DNA of 64,000 nt from Aquimarina algicola (GCF_006443095.1 NZ_VFWZ01000001.1:372001-436000), one strand, 5' to 3'. Counted from the first letter of the stretch, positions 1-9,066 are shown. Notes: generated by a model not told the origin, from the letters alone. A program made the numbers and translations.

Positions 1-162
1 ATTAGTATGAAAAGCTTTTTTCAACATTTCAAAATCATTATTAGTGCCACCATCTAAATAAAAGGATACAGCTTTTTCTACTTTTTGATAATCAGAATTT
101 TGACTATACAGAATGGAGAAGGTACTCAAACAAAATACTAGTGTAAAAAGTGTTTTTTTCAT
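1..162 (-). CDS. Secreted NTF2-like (lumazine-binding-type) protein, 3' end outside the window
   Basis: An open frame of 54 codons runs from an ATG at 162 to the window edge without a stop. It begins with a Sec signal peptide (MKKTLFTLVFCLSTFS, then ILYSQ). The mature part contains YQKVEKAVSFYLDGG followed by NDFEMLKKAF, which resembles the N-terminal helices of the 'putative lumazine-binding' branch of the NTF2/SnoaL superfamily, found in many secreted flavobacterial proteins. Function within that family is mostly unknown. The gene is read in the same direction as the DJ-1 gene, whose stop lies 15 bp upstream, so the two are probably co-transcribed. The family call rests on about 30 residues. 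Confidence 0.6.
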   Translation of the reverse strand, partial: MKKTLFTLVFCLSTFSILYSQNSDYQKVEKAVSFYLDGGTNNDFEMLKKAFHTN

Positions 163-177
163 AAATTAAATTTTTGA

Positions 178-945
178 TTATTTATTTTTGAGAGATTCTA
201 TTATTTTTTGTGCAACCGAAGCTGATGCCGATGGATCTTGACCTGTGATCAATCGTCCATCGATAACAAAGTGATCATCCCAACCTTTTTCTGAGTATGA
301 GAATTTTCCACCATTTTGATTGATCATTTTTTCTATTGAAAAAGGAAATTGTTTGTAATATTCAGCTTTAGTATTTTCAAATTTGTCAGGAAAACCGCTT
401 ATTTTCTTTTCATTATAAAGATAGTTTCCGTTTTTAGTCTTTAGGTAAACAAGTCCTGCAGTACCATGGCATACAGCAGATACGACACCTTTGTTATTAT
501 AAATCGTCTTGGTAATGGTTTGGATTTGATTATTCTCTGGCACTCCAAACATAGCTGCTCCTCCCCCACTATAATATACTGCTTTGTATTCTGAAGCTTT
601 TATCTCGTCTGGGCTGTGAGTGTTTTTAAGTATATTCATAAAAGTAGTATCATAGATGTACTTTTTTTGGATAGGATCAGAAGTTTTTAGATATCCTATT
701 GGGATTGCACCACCTTTTGGACTTACAAAATCGACATGATATCCGGCTTTGGTCAATATATCATACGGTACAACAATTTCAGAGAAATGATTAGCCGCAT
801 TTAGTTTTGAGTCTCCGTAAGTATGTTGATTTGATACTACAAAAAGAATTTTTTCTTTAGTAGCTTTAGTATCCACATTTTGTGCGCCAACAAAATTGTT
901 GATCGATATAAAAATAGTTAAGATGATGTATTTGATTTTTTGCAT
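178..945 (-). CDS. Secreted DJ-1/PfpI family protein (class I glutamine amidotransferase-like)
   Basis: The product is 255 aa when started at the ATG at 945. An in-frame ATG seven codons upstream is less likely, because the 945 start opens directly into a signal peptide (MQKIKYIILTIF, ending near GAQ). The core is a DJ-1/PfpI fold: the strand KILFVVSNQ, an acidic residue in SEIVVPYDIL where the family carries its Glu, and a nucleophile elbow VSAVCHGTAG with Cys near residue 159 followed by His. Family members include glyoxalase III/Hsp31-type deglycases and chaperones. Export is unusual for the cytoplasmic members but common in Bacteroidetes relatives. The gene lies just downstream of an AraC-type regulator and upstream of an NTF2-like gene, an arrangement suggesting a small stress or detoxification cluster (inference). 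Confidence 0.85.
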   Translation of the reverse strand: MQKIKYIILTIFISINNFVGAQNVDTKATKEKILFVVSNQHTYGDSKLNAANHFSEIVVPYDILTKAGYHVDFVSPKGGAIPIGYLKTSDPIQKKYIYDTTFMNILKNTHSPDEIKASEYKAVYYSGGGAAMFGVPENNQIQTITKTIYNNKGVVSAVCHGTAGLVYLKTKNGNYLYNEKKISGFPDKFENTKAEYYKQFPFSIEKMINQNGGKFSYSEKGWDDHFVIDGRLITGQDPSASASVAQKIIESLKNK

Positions 946-1050
946 GCCGAAGTAATTTTTTGGCAATTTTAAAAATCATGATCATAAGTAGATTATAAAT
1001 TATAAATCAGAAGTACAGATTTATAATACTGAACTTTCATAATAAAAATA

Positions 1051-2079
1051 TTAGGATGTCTTTGCTTTGTAATTAGCTGGTGTTAAACCCGTTATTTTCT
1101 TAAAGGTAGTAAAAAAAGTAGATTTAGAATTAAAGCCACTTTCATAACCAATAGCTTCAATAGTATAGGATTCCTGGTCTTTTATTAACTGTTTTGCTTC
1201 TTTAATTCTATATTCGTTTATAAAAAGAGCAAAGCTTTTACCAAAATTATCATTCAGAAATTGAGATAAATAATGTGAGGTCACATTTAACTCATTGGCT
1301 ACATCCAACAATTTTAAATTAGGGTTTTTATACAACTTTTTAGTCGCCATTATTTGCATTAATGTTTCAGAAATTTGTGTGGCTTCCTGATCATTTATCT
1401 TTTTGTTATTATACTTTTTATGATCTTCAAAAAACGCAGTATTTTTCTTTCTATTAAATACTACAAGTAATAATAGTAAGAAAAACACGAAAGAAAATGT
1501 CAAAGCACCTACTATATAAGATGTATATGCCCCAATACTATACCCAATTAAAATGATTGCTACACCTATTAATACACTTAATAACCATATTTCTGTGTCT
1601 TGTAATTTTGCTTTACTTGAAAATAGTTTCTTAACTATTTCTTTTAATTGGATACCGCTATAAACAACATATATTAACCATTGTGTATAAATTATTTTAA
1701 CGATATAATATGACCAAACTTTTCTATGCTCCCAGTATGGATACATTATCCCTAATAGAATCATGATTATAACAAAAGGGAGAATATGTATCATCCACCT
1801 TTTATTTGTAACTTTTGTAATCTGAGAATTGAGATATAAAAAAAGAAATGGGCCTATGAGTACACAGGCAGAAAGCCCTATTTGTATAAATACTTCTGAT
1901 AAACCAGGATTAAAATACAAAAATACAGATTTGATGATCCTAACACCAATCACAAATAATAATGCTGATAAAAAATAATTGGATTGTTTAGGTTTTATAG
2001 CAAAATAGATACTCAAAAATAATGCATTAAAACCTCCTAATGCACTAAAAAGAAATAATAATTGCTGGTTTACATCCAT
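1051..2079 (-). CDS. Membrane-anchored AraC family transcriptional regulator
   Basis: The product is 342 aa. The N-terminal 210 residues form about seven hydrophobic segments (for example FLFSALGGFNALFLSIYFAI and the poly-Leu stretch near 200), with no recognisable periplasmic sensor domain. A short cytoplasmic linker leads to an AraC/XylS DNA-binding domain at about 240-340, with LLDVANELNVTSHYLSQFLN as the first helix-turn-helix and the family signature near IGYESGFNSKSTFFTTFKK. This 'membrane 7TM plus AraC' design is frequent in Flavobacteria. The ligand is unknown. The gene is on the same strand as the DJ-1 gene downstream (about 105 bp gap), which it may control (inference from proximity). 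Confidence 0.88.
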   Translation of the reverse strand: MDVNQQLLFLFSALGGFNALFLSIYFAIKPKQSNYFLSALLFVIGVRIIKSVFLYFNPGLSEVFIQIGLSACVLIGPFLFLYLNSQITKVTNKRWMIHILPFVIIMILLGIMYPYWEHRKVWSYYIVKIIYTQWLIYVVYSGIQLKEIVKKLFSSKAKLQDTEIWLLSVLIGVAIILIGYSIGAYTSYIVGALTFSFVFFLLLLLVVFNRKKNTAFFEDHKKYNNKKINDQEATQISETLMQIMATKKLYKNPNLKLLDVANELNVTSHYLSQFLNDNFGKSFALFINEYRIKEAKQLIKDQESYTIEAIGYESGFNSKSTFFTTFKKITGLTPANYKAKTS

Positions 2080-2152
2080 AAAAAGTATAAAAAAGTAAAT
2101 ATATCAAAAAATCACTTTTTATATGAATTTATATTTTATGTGGTTACAAAAA

Positions 2153-3259
2153 CTAAATATTTATTTTTCGTTTTCGTGCAGTGATTTCCCATTGATGAGT
2201 ATACTTTTGGTCACAAATTACATTAACGTTGTCATACAAATTGACAGTAGGACAGACATGATAAGGAACTCCATATAAGACATCTCCTACTTGTATCTTT
2301 TCCCATGATTTGACTTTAAGAACCCCATGCTCTTCACTTTGTGAGAGTAATTCGTAATCGTCTAAATTCAAAAATTTTACTCTTGATTGAACTGGGTTTT
2401 CTGCTGCTACCGACTTATGCCCCAGATCTATTGTAATAATATCTTTTGTTGGTTTTGAGATTACTCTTGTAATCAATAGTAGCGCGAATAAAAACTCTTG
2501 CTCTTTTAGCTTTTCATCATAACCCCAATCCCAAAACACACATGTACCCGGACTGCATATTCTTTCTTTATGATCTAAATGTGTTGTAAATGATGGTGTT
2601 CCTCCACAAACAAGTTGTATATCCTTATTATTTTGTCGTAATTGATCAAATAGATGTAATGTCCCTGATAAACCTTTTTCTATCTCGTTTTTACGCAATT
2701 GAAAGTCCTTATTACGTAAATGGCCATCATATGCATGTAAACCTTTAAAAAATAAATTTTTACTTGCTTGTAATGTTTCTATTAGTTGTAATAGCTCTTC
2801 TTTGGATTCTGAGCCAGAACGATTCATTCCTGTATTGATGTCAATAAAAACAGGTATAGCATGATGTAACTTTTGAGCTTTTTCTTGCAGTTGAAGTATT
2901 GAAGTTTTATTATCTACAATTGTAGCAAAAGATGTATCTGGATATGCTAGAATTAATGCAATAAACCTTTGAATCTTAGGCCCTACTAGTTGATGTGCAA
3001 TTAATATACTTTTTGCTCCTTCTATAGCGGCCATTTCAGCTTCGGCTATAGTAGAAGCCTTAAATTGTGTAATGCCCAAAGACAACATCTCACGCACAAC
3101 ATTTGGCATTTTATTGGTTTTAATATGTGGCATTAACTTGGATGTGTCGTTATCCACCATATGCAGCATTTTTTGTAAGTTATTCTGCAAACGTTCTTTA
3201 TACAATAAAATAGAAGGAGAATCTATTTTTGATTCATTTTCAATACGATACCAATTCAT
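2153..3259 (-). CDS. D-threonine aldolase / D-serine dehydratase-like PLP enzyme
   Basis: The product is 368 aa, the usual length for fold-type III (alanine racemase-like) D-threonine aldolases. The PLP lysine is in PHIKTNKM (Lys47), matching the family PHxKTHK motif. The C-terminal domain carries the metal site in PYHVCPTVNLYD (His and Cys), which is diagnostic of the DTA/DSD family. Such enzymes cleave D-threonine or related D-beta-hydroxy amino acids to glycine and an aldehyde, or deaminate D-serine; the sequence alone does not separate these. There is no signal peptide, so it should act in the cytoplasm. It sits alone between the AraC gene and a secreted protein gene. Confidence 0.85.
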   Translation of the reverse strand: MNWYRIENESKIDSPSILLYKERLQNNLQKMLHMVDNDTSKLMPHIKTNKMPNVVREMLSLGITQFKASTIAEAEMAAIEGAKSILIAHQLVGPKIQRFIALILAYPDTSFATIVDNKTSILQLQEKAQKLHHAIPVFIDINTGMNRSGSESKEELLQLIETLQASKNLFFKGLHAYDGHLRNKDFQLRKNEIEKGLSGTLHLFDQLRQNNKDIQLVCGGTPSFTTHLDHKERICSPGTCVFWDWGYDEKLKEQEFLFALLLITRVISKPTKDIITIDLGHKSVAAENPVQSRVKFLNLDDYELLSQSEEHGVLKVKSWEKIQVGDVLYGVPYHVCPTVNLYDNVNVICDQKYTHQWEITARKRKINI

Positions 3260-3402
3260 TATTCTATCGGAGCTTAAATTTTTCGATTTTAAAAATAAGA
3301 AATGAAATAAAATTATTAGCTGTTATCTCAGAATAGATTTACCAAATAATTTTATTGATAGGCGTTTACAAAAATAAAGAAGTATTGATTATCAATAGTA
3401 GT

Positions 3403-4065
3403 TTATTCTTTGACAACAATCATAGAGGCTTTTACTCCTGTGGCAAGATTCCATTCGTTACTAGTCATGAGGTTACCATACTCATCATAAAGTTGAAATG
3501 CAGCAGTGTTTGGACCAGAATCCCCTTGGTTAAGCGCTGTAATATCTATTTTATTAAATCCTTTAATGAGATCGATTTCTATACCCTGGAATTGACTTGA
3601 CAAAAATACTTTACTTAAAATAACTTCATCATTAACCGAAATTCTTACAATATCACCATCAACAAATTGATGATCTCTATAGATTAATTTAACAACACTT
3701 CCTCCACTTTTAAAGTCACCAAAATATTGATCGCTTTTAAATTTTTCTTCAAAAGCTTTATCTTTTTCAAACCATTTAGGTGTATCTTTTGCATGCGGTT
3801 GAAGAAGTCCGTTGTCATCTATCATGCTAAAAGCTTTTGGTTGTCTACCATATTTTGATAAATCAGCAGGTTCGCTTATTGAAGGTAAATCAGCATTAAG
3901 ATTAGAGTTTAATGTCGCTCCGGATATACTATACTTATCTGTATTGAGATTACTTTCTGCATCAATACGCAAAGAAGTAGATTTTTCAATCTGCGCATGA
4001 GAAATCCATATACTAAATAATAAGGATATTGAGAAAAATACAATCTTTTTACTAATCAGCAACAC
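3403..4065 (-). CDS. Secreted protein of unknown function
   Basis: The product is 220 aa with a clear signal peptide (ISKKIVFFSISLLFSIWISHAQ). I recognise no named domain. The middle section (residues 60-120) is polar and rich in Lys, Asp and Phe. The last hundred residues look like a beta-sandwich: alternating strands such as VVKLIYRDHQFVDGDIVRIS, IEIDLIKGFNKIDITALN and AAFQLYDEYGNLM, compatible with a carbohydrate- or protein-binding module. There are no catalytic motifs. It is separated from neighbours on both sides and is probably a single gene. Real coding is supported by the signal peptide and the uninterrupted length. Confidence 0.75.
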   Translation of the reverse strand: MLLISKKIVFFSISLLFSIWISHAQIEKSTSLRIDAESNLNTDKYSISGATLNSNLNADLPSISEPADLSKYGRQPKAFSMIDDNGLLQPHAKDTPKWFEKDKAFEEKFKSDQYFGDFKSGGSVVKLIYRDHQFVDGDIVRISVNDEVILSKVFLSSQFQGIEIDLIKGFNKIDITALNQGDSGPNTAAFQLYDEYGNLMTSNEWNLATGVKASMIVVKE

Positions 4066-4262
4066 AATTAAAGTTTTTATAAAGGTAAAAAATAATGCTA
4101 TTTTTTACTGTTAATAGCTTGTTATTTAGTTTTTATAACAAACATCTATATATGATAAAGACGAAATAAGTCTTTGATCATTACATATTTTGTAACAAAT
4201 TATGATAAAAAAGACTTAAATTGTATAACAAATCTTATATTAATTATTTCTTCAAAATAGTT

Positions 4263-5501
4263 ATGGTCTACTTTATTATTATAGGTGTACTACTTTTATG
4301 CATTATAGTAGTACTTATTAGATTTCAAAAAGCAAATAAGGAACTCAAAACGCTAAAAAAAGAAGCAGAGCAACGATTTGATATGCAACAAAGTTTTATT
4401 TCTTCTCTCAGTCAGGAATTGAGAACACCTCTCTATGGAATCATGGGGCTTACTAATCTACTAGTTGAAGAATACCCTGATTTAAAAGAAGATAAAAACC
4501 TAAAATCACTAAAGTTTTCTGGTAACTATCTGCTAACGCTTATTAGTAACGTATTGCATGTTAACTTTTTGGAGTCTGATGATGTTGTGGTTCAAAATAA
4601 TACATTCGACTTGAAAGAAATGAGTCAAAATGTTCTCAATTCTTTTAGCTATGCTACAGAAAATAGTGGAAATGTGTTACATTTTGATTTTGATCCTGAA
4701 ATTGATGAAACAGTAAATGGGGATTCTTCGATTTTATCACAAATTCTAATCAATTTGATCAGTAATGCATTACGATTTTCACAAAATGGTAATGTCTATT
4801 TTTCTGTAAACCTCATTAGAAAATTTGAAAAAACATCTAAAATATCTTTCAAAATAAAACATGATGGGTCTGAAGTCTCTCCCGAAGAACATCAATCTAT
4901 ATATAGAGAATTTATTAATATAGAAAAAGCACAAAAATCATATTTGAATACAGCAGGAATAAACTCTAAAATAGTTAAGCGGTTGACTAAAGCAATACAA
5001 GGAGAAATTATTATTCAGAACAAAAATCGTGTAGGATCAGAATATGTATTAGTCACAGAGCTCAATATTCCTGAAGTCAAAAAGAGTAGTGATCAAAATC
5101 ACCCCTTATCCATGGCTCCAAAATCATCTTTTACAGCATTAATTGTAGATGATAATAAACTTAATCTTTTGGTTGCTGACAAAATATTGTCTAAAGAGAA
5201 TTTTAAATGTACAACTATAGACAATGGTTTTGATGCCATAGAATTAGTAAAAAATAATGATTATGATATTATTTTGATGGATATCAATATGCCTAAATTA
5301 AATGGTATAGGCACTACAAAAAGAATACGTGAATTTAATATAACAACACCTATTATAGCACTTACTGCAGTTGATGTAACACAATTAAATAAACAGATTA
5401 TGCAAGCTGGGTTAAATGATTATATATTAAAACCTTACGACAAGAATCATTTGTTAGAAATGATTTACAAACATTTAGCTAATAATCCGATATATAATTA
5501 A
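4263..5501 (+). CDS. Degenerate hybrid histidine kinase with intact receiver domain
   Basis: From the ATG at 4263 the product is 412 aa; an upstream TTG at 4221 would add 14 residues. One N-terminal membrane segment (VYFIIIGVLLLCIIVVLI) and a short coil lead to a HisKA-like dimerisation helix, an HATPase-like domain (about 95-280) and a C-terminal receiver (about 291-412). The H-box reads SLSQELRTPLYGI: Gln51 stands where the phospho-accepting His should be. In the ATPase domain the N-box survives (INLISNALRFS), but the G1 box is KHDGSEVSPEE instead of DTGIGIPEE and the G2 box lacks GxGLGL. The receiver is complete: acid pair at 296-297, phospho-Asp in MDINMP (340), Thr368 and Lys390. It is best described as a pseudokinase scaffold delivering or sensing phosphate through its receiver (inference). 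There is no partner kinase gene next to it. Confidence 0.85.
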   Translation: MVYFIIIGVLLLCIIVVLIRFQKANKELKTLKKEAEQRFDMQQSFISSLSQELRTPLYGIMGLTNLLVEEYPDLKEDKNLKSLKFSGNYLLTLISNVLHVNFLESDDVVVQNNTFDLKEMSQNVLNSFSYATENSGNVLHFDFDPEIDETVNGDSSILSQILINLISNALRFSQNGNVYFSVNLIRKFEKTSKISFKIKHDGSEVSPEEHQSIYREFINIEKAQKSYLNTAGINSKIVKRLTKAIQGEIIIQNKNRVGSEYVLVTELNIPEVKKSSDQNHPLSMAPKSSFTALIVDDNKLNLLVADKILSKENFKCTTIDNGFDAIELVKNNDYDIILMDINMPKLNGIGTTKRIREFNITTPIIALTAVDVTQLNKQIMQAGLNDYILKPYDKNHLLEMIYKHLANNPIYN

Positions 5502-5513
5502 AATCTATTTAGA

Positions 5514-6458
5514 TTAATTAATGATAATCTGTTGACCAATCTTGAGAACAGAGTTCTTTTTGATAGCGTTTAATTTACAGATTTGTGACACAGCTAAACC
5601 ATATTTATTAGCTATTCTGCTTAAGGTATCTCCTTTTCTAACAGTATAGACTTCCTTTTTCTTCATTTCCAAAGGGTCTATATCATCTTCTGTTTGATGT
5701 AAAACAATTTTACTTTTGCGATGTGATCTATGCAATCTGGGAGTTGTCCATTTTGGAGTTACGTACACCAACTCTGACCTTACTTTTGTGCTATCAGAAA
5801 AATCAAATAGATATTCTGGATGTATGCTTTTACCATGATATTTAACTTCGAGGTGTAAGTGACTCCCACGAGCATTGCCAGAAACTCCTCCTTTACCAAT
5901 GATTTCACCTTTTTCTACTTCCTGGTTCGTTTCAACTAATAATTTTGATAAATGCGCATATACTGTTTCTAAACCATTGTAATGCCTAACTATAACCGTT
6001 TTTCCATATCCTCTTGTATATCCTGCATATCTAATTTTACCTCCAAGAATTGTTTTTACACTATCTCCAACCTGTAAATCAATATCAATTCCTCTATGAG
6101 GCCTTCCTCTTCGTAGTCCATAACGTGAAGTAACTACCATCTTGCCTTGAACCGGAGAAGCAAAATTTGTATCTGTAAACGATATAGGAACCGGAAATGA
6201 CAACTCTTTTGTATACGGATTAAAATTTTTGTTATCCCAATTCACATCTAATTCTTTATTAACTGAAACGTGTTCTACCTCTTCTGGAGGATTAGTAGAT
6301 ATGAAAATATTTTTTTTGTAAATAGGTAAATAATTAATCTTTCCTTTAATAGCTATAGTCTTACGCTGTAAAATTTCACCCAAATTTTGAGCCGAAGTAT
6401 TTGAAGACATTAAAAAAACAAGAATTCCAAAAAATATAAAACAAGATTTACTCTTCAT
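5514..6458 (-). CDS. Secreted M23 metallopeptidase with C-terminal LysM
   Basis: The product is 314 aa with a signal peptide ending at TSAQ. A lysostaphin-type M23 domain spans about 100-220. It contains the zinc ligands His121 and Asp125 in PHRGIDID and His200/His202 in GSHLHLE, so it looks catalytically competent. The conserved loop AHLSKLLVETNQEV also matches the family. A single LysM peptidoglycan-binding motif occupies about 268-313 (YTVRKGDTLSRIANKYGL). The predicted role is peptidoglycan endopeptidase in the periplasm, in wall remodelling or division. A TAnnTTTG promoter element lies about 90 bp upstream, in the divergent region shared with the OmpA gene, which fits two envelope genes controlled from one intergenic block. 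Confidence 0.92.
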   Translation of the reverse strand: MKSKSCFIFFGILVFLMSSNTSAQNLGEILQRKTIAIKGKINYLPIYKKNIFISTNPPEEVEHVSVNKELDVNWDNKNFNPYTKELSFPVPISFTDTNFASPVQGKMVVTSRYGLRRGRPHRGIDIDLQVGDSVKTILGGKIRYAGYTRGYGKTVIVRHYNGLETVYAHLSKLLVETNQEVEKGEIIGKGGVSGNARGSHLHLEVKYHGKSIHPEYLFDFSDSTKVRSELVYVTPKWTTPRLHRSHRKSKIVLHQTEDDIDPLEMKKKEVYTVRKGDTLSRIANKYGLAVSQICKLNAIKKNSVLKIGQQIIIN

Positions 6459-6805
6459 TATTAAAAAAACTCAATTTAATTTTCCCTTTTGATTATTATA
6501 AAGTAGATCTGGTTCAAATTATATTCTATTTACTGTTAAGTAGGACTGCAAAAATAAGACCTTGTTACAGAAAAATCCTATTATGAAATGAAATTTTGTT
6601 AAATGTTAAATTTAATCAATTGATATACAGTATTATAAGTGTTGATTTTTTAAATATTTTTTTTCTTGATTTATTGTTTTGAAAGGTTTTTAAAAAAAGA
6701 TATTAACATTTTTTAAGAAAGTGATGTGAAAAAATTAATAATTACAAAAACAATAAAAGAATTAAGGAATAGTTAATGTAAGTGAAATTTTAAAATTAAA
6801 TAACC
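6459..6805. other. Divergent intergenic region between the M23 and OmpA genes
   Basis: This 347 bp gap separates two divergent genes and is extremely AT-rich. The only recognisable element is a candidate minus-strand promoter at 6549-6556 for the M23 gene. The OmpA side is nearly all A/T with no convincing TAnnTTTG match. I find no ORF or RNA gene. Confidence 0.7.
6549..6556 (-). promoter_or_regulatory. Candidate -7 element (TATTTTTG) for the M23 peptidase gene
   Basis: On the minus strand the bases read TATTTTTG, an exact match to the Bacteroidetes -7 consensus TAnnTTTG. No clear TTG lies at the -33 position. The predicted transcript start would be about 80 nt upstream of the M23 start codon. 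The motif is short and AT-rich, so chance matches are possible. Confidence 0.4.
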
Positions 6806-7639
6806 ATGAAAAGATCTTTCACATTAATCGCGTTAACAGGAGCTGTGATCATGACTTCTTGTGTATCAAAAAAGAAATACGTTGCACTAGAGCAAGAATT
6901 ACAAGATACTAGAAGTAATTTACAGAAAACTACTGTAGAAAAAGAAGAGCTAGAGGATAAATTTGCGAAGATCGAGGCAAGAGTAGCAGACTACAATGCT
7001 AAAATAAATTCCTTAAGAGATTCAAACGATGAAAAAATGGTAATGGTAGACGATGTAGCTGCTATATCTAATAAAACTAAGGAAAAAATGAGAGAAACTT
7101 TAGCAAAAGTTGATCAAGAAAAACTTAGTGGAGCAAAATCTCTTAAAGATTCTATGAACTTAGCCTTGTCTTATAATCTTAAAAATTCTCTAGATGATAG
7201 TCTTAAAGAGGACGAGGATATTTCTATCAACTTGGATAATACGGTTGTAATGATTTCTATTTCTGACAAGTTATTATTTAAAACTGCTAGTTACAGAGTT
7301 AATGACAAAGCAAGTGATATCTTAGGAAAATTAGCAAACGTTATTAATTCTGAGCCAAGTATAGAAGTTATGGTAGAAGGACATACAGATTCTAGAACAA
7401 TCAGCAATGCTGTTGTATCAGATAACTGGGATTTGAGTGTTAAAAGAGCTACTTCTATCGTTAGAAAACTTCAAAAAGACTATGAAGTTGATCCTGCTAA
7501 ATTAATTGCTTCAGGAAGAAGTAGCTATAAGCCTCTTGTAGAAAATGATACAAAAGAGAATATGGCAATAAACAGACGTACAAGAATTGTATTGTTACCA
7601 AATATGGATAAGTTTTTTGCTTTACTTTCTTCTAACTAA
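6806..7639 (+). CDS. OmpA family lipoprotein
   Basis: The product is 277 aa. The N-terminus is a lipoprotein signal with a lipobox at MTSC (Cys19), so it should be anchored in the outer membrane. Residues 25-120 form a charged coiled coil (KKKYVALEQELQDTRSNLQK and onwards). The C-terminal OmpA/MotB peptidoglycan-binding domain (about 145-270) has the typical VMVEGHTDSR strand with the Asp, the LSVKRATSIVRKL helix, the LIASGRSSYKPL loop and the NRRTRIVL Arg, which together bind diaminopimelate in peptidoglycan. The likely role is tethering the outer membrane to the wall. A strong terminator follows 46 bp after the stop, so it is probably monocistronic. Confidence 0.92.
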   Translation: MKRSFTLIALTGAVIMTSCVSKKKYVALEQELQDTRSNLQKTTVEKEELEDKFAKIEARVADYNAKINSLRDSNDEKMVMVDDVAAISNKTKEKMRETLAKVDQEKLSGAKSLKDSMNLALSYNLKNSLDDSLKEDEDISINLDNTVVMISISDKLLFKTASYRVNDKASDILGKLANVINSEPSIEVMVEGHTDSRTISNAVVSDNWDLSVKRATSIVRKLQKDYEVDPAKLIASGRSSYKPLVENDTKENMAINRRTRIVLLPNMDKFFALLSSN

Positions 7640-7685
7640 AATACACAATAACTCACTCACAATTTATTATTAACCACTTGTATTC

Positions 7686-7730
7686 AAAAACCAGATGAGA
7701 TTTAAAATCTCATCTGGTTTTTGTTTTTAT
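7686..7730. terminator. Strong intrinsic terminator between convergent genes
   Basis: A perfect inverted repeat (ccagatgagatt, 3-base loop, aatctcatctgg) is flanked by A5 on the left and T5 g T5 on the right. The A and T tracts make it work in both directions, serving the OmpA gene (+) and the methyltransferase gene (-). Confidence 0.9.
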
Positions 7731-7754
7731 CAAATCAGTGTTATTTATTTTAGT

Positions 7755-8969
7755 CTACATTATTTTATAATACCCACATTTTAAATACTCTCCCTCTGAA
7801 AATATAATTGGATGATCTATATCATGCCCTGTTTTTTCTATGATTTCAAAAGACGTATTAGTTTCAAGTATACTGTTTTCAGATATTTCAAAAAATTCTT
7901 CTGGAGATACTCTTGATGAACAAGAAGCTAAAATTAAAATCCCATTTTTGGCAACTAATTTTGACCCTAGTTTTGCTAACCTAGCATAGCTATTCTTTGC
8001 TCTATTAATTTCGCTTTCTTGTTTAGCAAAAGAAGGAGGATCAATAACAACAATATCGAACTTATTCTGTGAAGTAATTAATTTTTGAAGGCCTTCGAAA
8101 GCATCAGCAACGATTATTTTATGTGTTCCTGAGTGAGAATTCAAACTAGCATTGCTTTTTGCCATGTCTAGAGCATGTTTGCTGATATCAAGGCTTGTTA
8201 CTTCTTTAGCTCCTCCATGCAATGCATGTACCGAAAAACCTCCTGCATATGAAAACACATCTAAAACTGTTTTGTCTTTAGCCATTTCCCCTACTCTTTT
8301 CCTATTGTGTCTATGGTCTAAAAAATATCCTGTTTTATGACCTTTAATCACATTAGCCGAAAAGTTTACGCCATGTTCTTTGAATATCACAACCTCATCG
8401 TGTAATTTTCCATACAAAACCTGACCATCTTTTAGACCAAATGTTTCTCCTTTTGATTGTAATGATCTACTAAGCCGTATGACTACAGTACTACAATTAC
8501 TCTGCTGAATCAAGTGCTTTACAATCCAATTCAAATAAGGAAACCAAATATGAGAATATAGTTTTATGACTAAAACGGTATCATAAACATCCGCAATACA
8601 ACCCGGAAAATGATCATTTTCGCCAAATAATAAGCGATAACTGTTTGTTACCGTTTCTAGTAAAGGGAGTCGTTTTTGATATGCATGTTTTATTTTTTTG
8701 GCAAACCAATCTTTATCTATTTTTTCTGGTTTTTTAAACTGTATAAGCTTAATTCGTATGGGAGAATAAGGATCATACAAACCACAAGCCAAAAATTTAT
8801 TCTTTTTTTGATCATATATAATTACCAAATCTCCTGCATTCCCCTCAATATTTTGTTTTGTGATACTATTTTCAAAAATCCAAGGATGTTCTTTTTTGAT
8901 CATCTTTTCTGCTGCGGATTTTACTTTTACAGCAAGCCTTTTGGTTTCTATAGATGCTAATATATTCAT
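7755..8969 (-). CDS. Class I SAM-dependent rRNA methyltransferase, RlmI/RlmK-like
   Basis: Started at the ATG at 8969 (three codons inside the longest frame) the product is 404 aa. An N-terminal PUA domain covers roughly 1-85 (for example KKEHPWIFENSITK). A central linker domain follows, then a Rossmann methyltransferase domain with the SAM-binding motif VLDVFSYAGGFSVHAL, the acidic loop VTSLDISKHALDMAK and the catalytic DPPSFAK motif. This is the architecture of YccW/RlmI, which makes 5-methylcytosine in 23S rRNA. The family assignment is firm; the exact target base is inferred. A stand-alone hairpin with a U-tract sits 66-97 nt upstream of the start codon. Confidence 0.9.
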   Translation of the reverse strand: MNILASIETKRLAVKVKSAAEKMIKKEHPWIFENSITKQNIEGNAGDLVIIYDQKKNKFLACGLYDPYSPIRIKLIQFKKPEKIDKDWFAKKIKHAYQKRLPLLETVTNSYRLLFGENDHFPGCIADVYDTVLVIKLYSHIWFPYLNWIVKHLIQQSNCSTVVIRLSRSLQSKGETFGLKDGQVLYGKLHDEVVIFKEHGVNFSANVIKGHKTGYFLDHRHNRKRVGEMAKDKTVLDVFSYAGGFSVHALHGGAKEVTSLDISKHALDMAKSNASLNSHSGTHKIIVADAFEGLQKLITSQNKFDIVVIDPPSFAKQESEINRAKNSYARLAKLGSKLVAKNGILILASCSSRVSPEEFFEISENSILETNTSFEIIEKTGHDIDHPIIFSEGEYLKCGYYKIM

Positions 8970-9034
8970 ACAAAACAAGAATACTAATTATTTTCAGAAT
9001 TCTAAAAGAACTTTGACTAAATGATAACATTAAA

Positions 9035-9066
9035 AAAGCACTTACCTTAACTATGGTAAGTGCTTT
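9035..9066 (-). terminator. Terminator-like hairpin upstream of the methyltransferase gene
   Basis: The arms aaagcacttacc and ggtaagtgcttt pair perfectly (12 bp) around an 8-base loop. Read on the minus strand the hairpin is followed by a run of six T, so it looks like an intrinsic terminator for a minus-strand transcript. No convincing protein gene ends here, because the region up to 9206 is only about 140 bp. It may end a small RNA or act as a leader attenuator for the methyltransferase gene. Confidence 0.55.
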
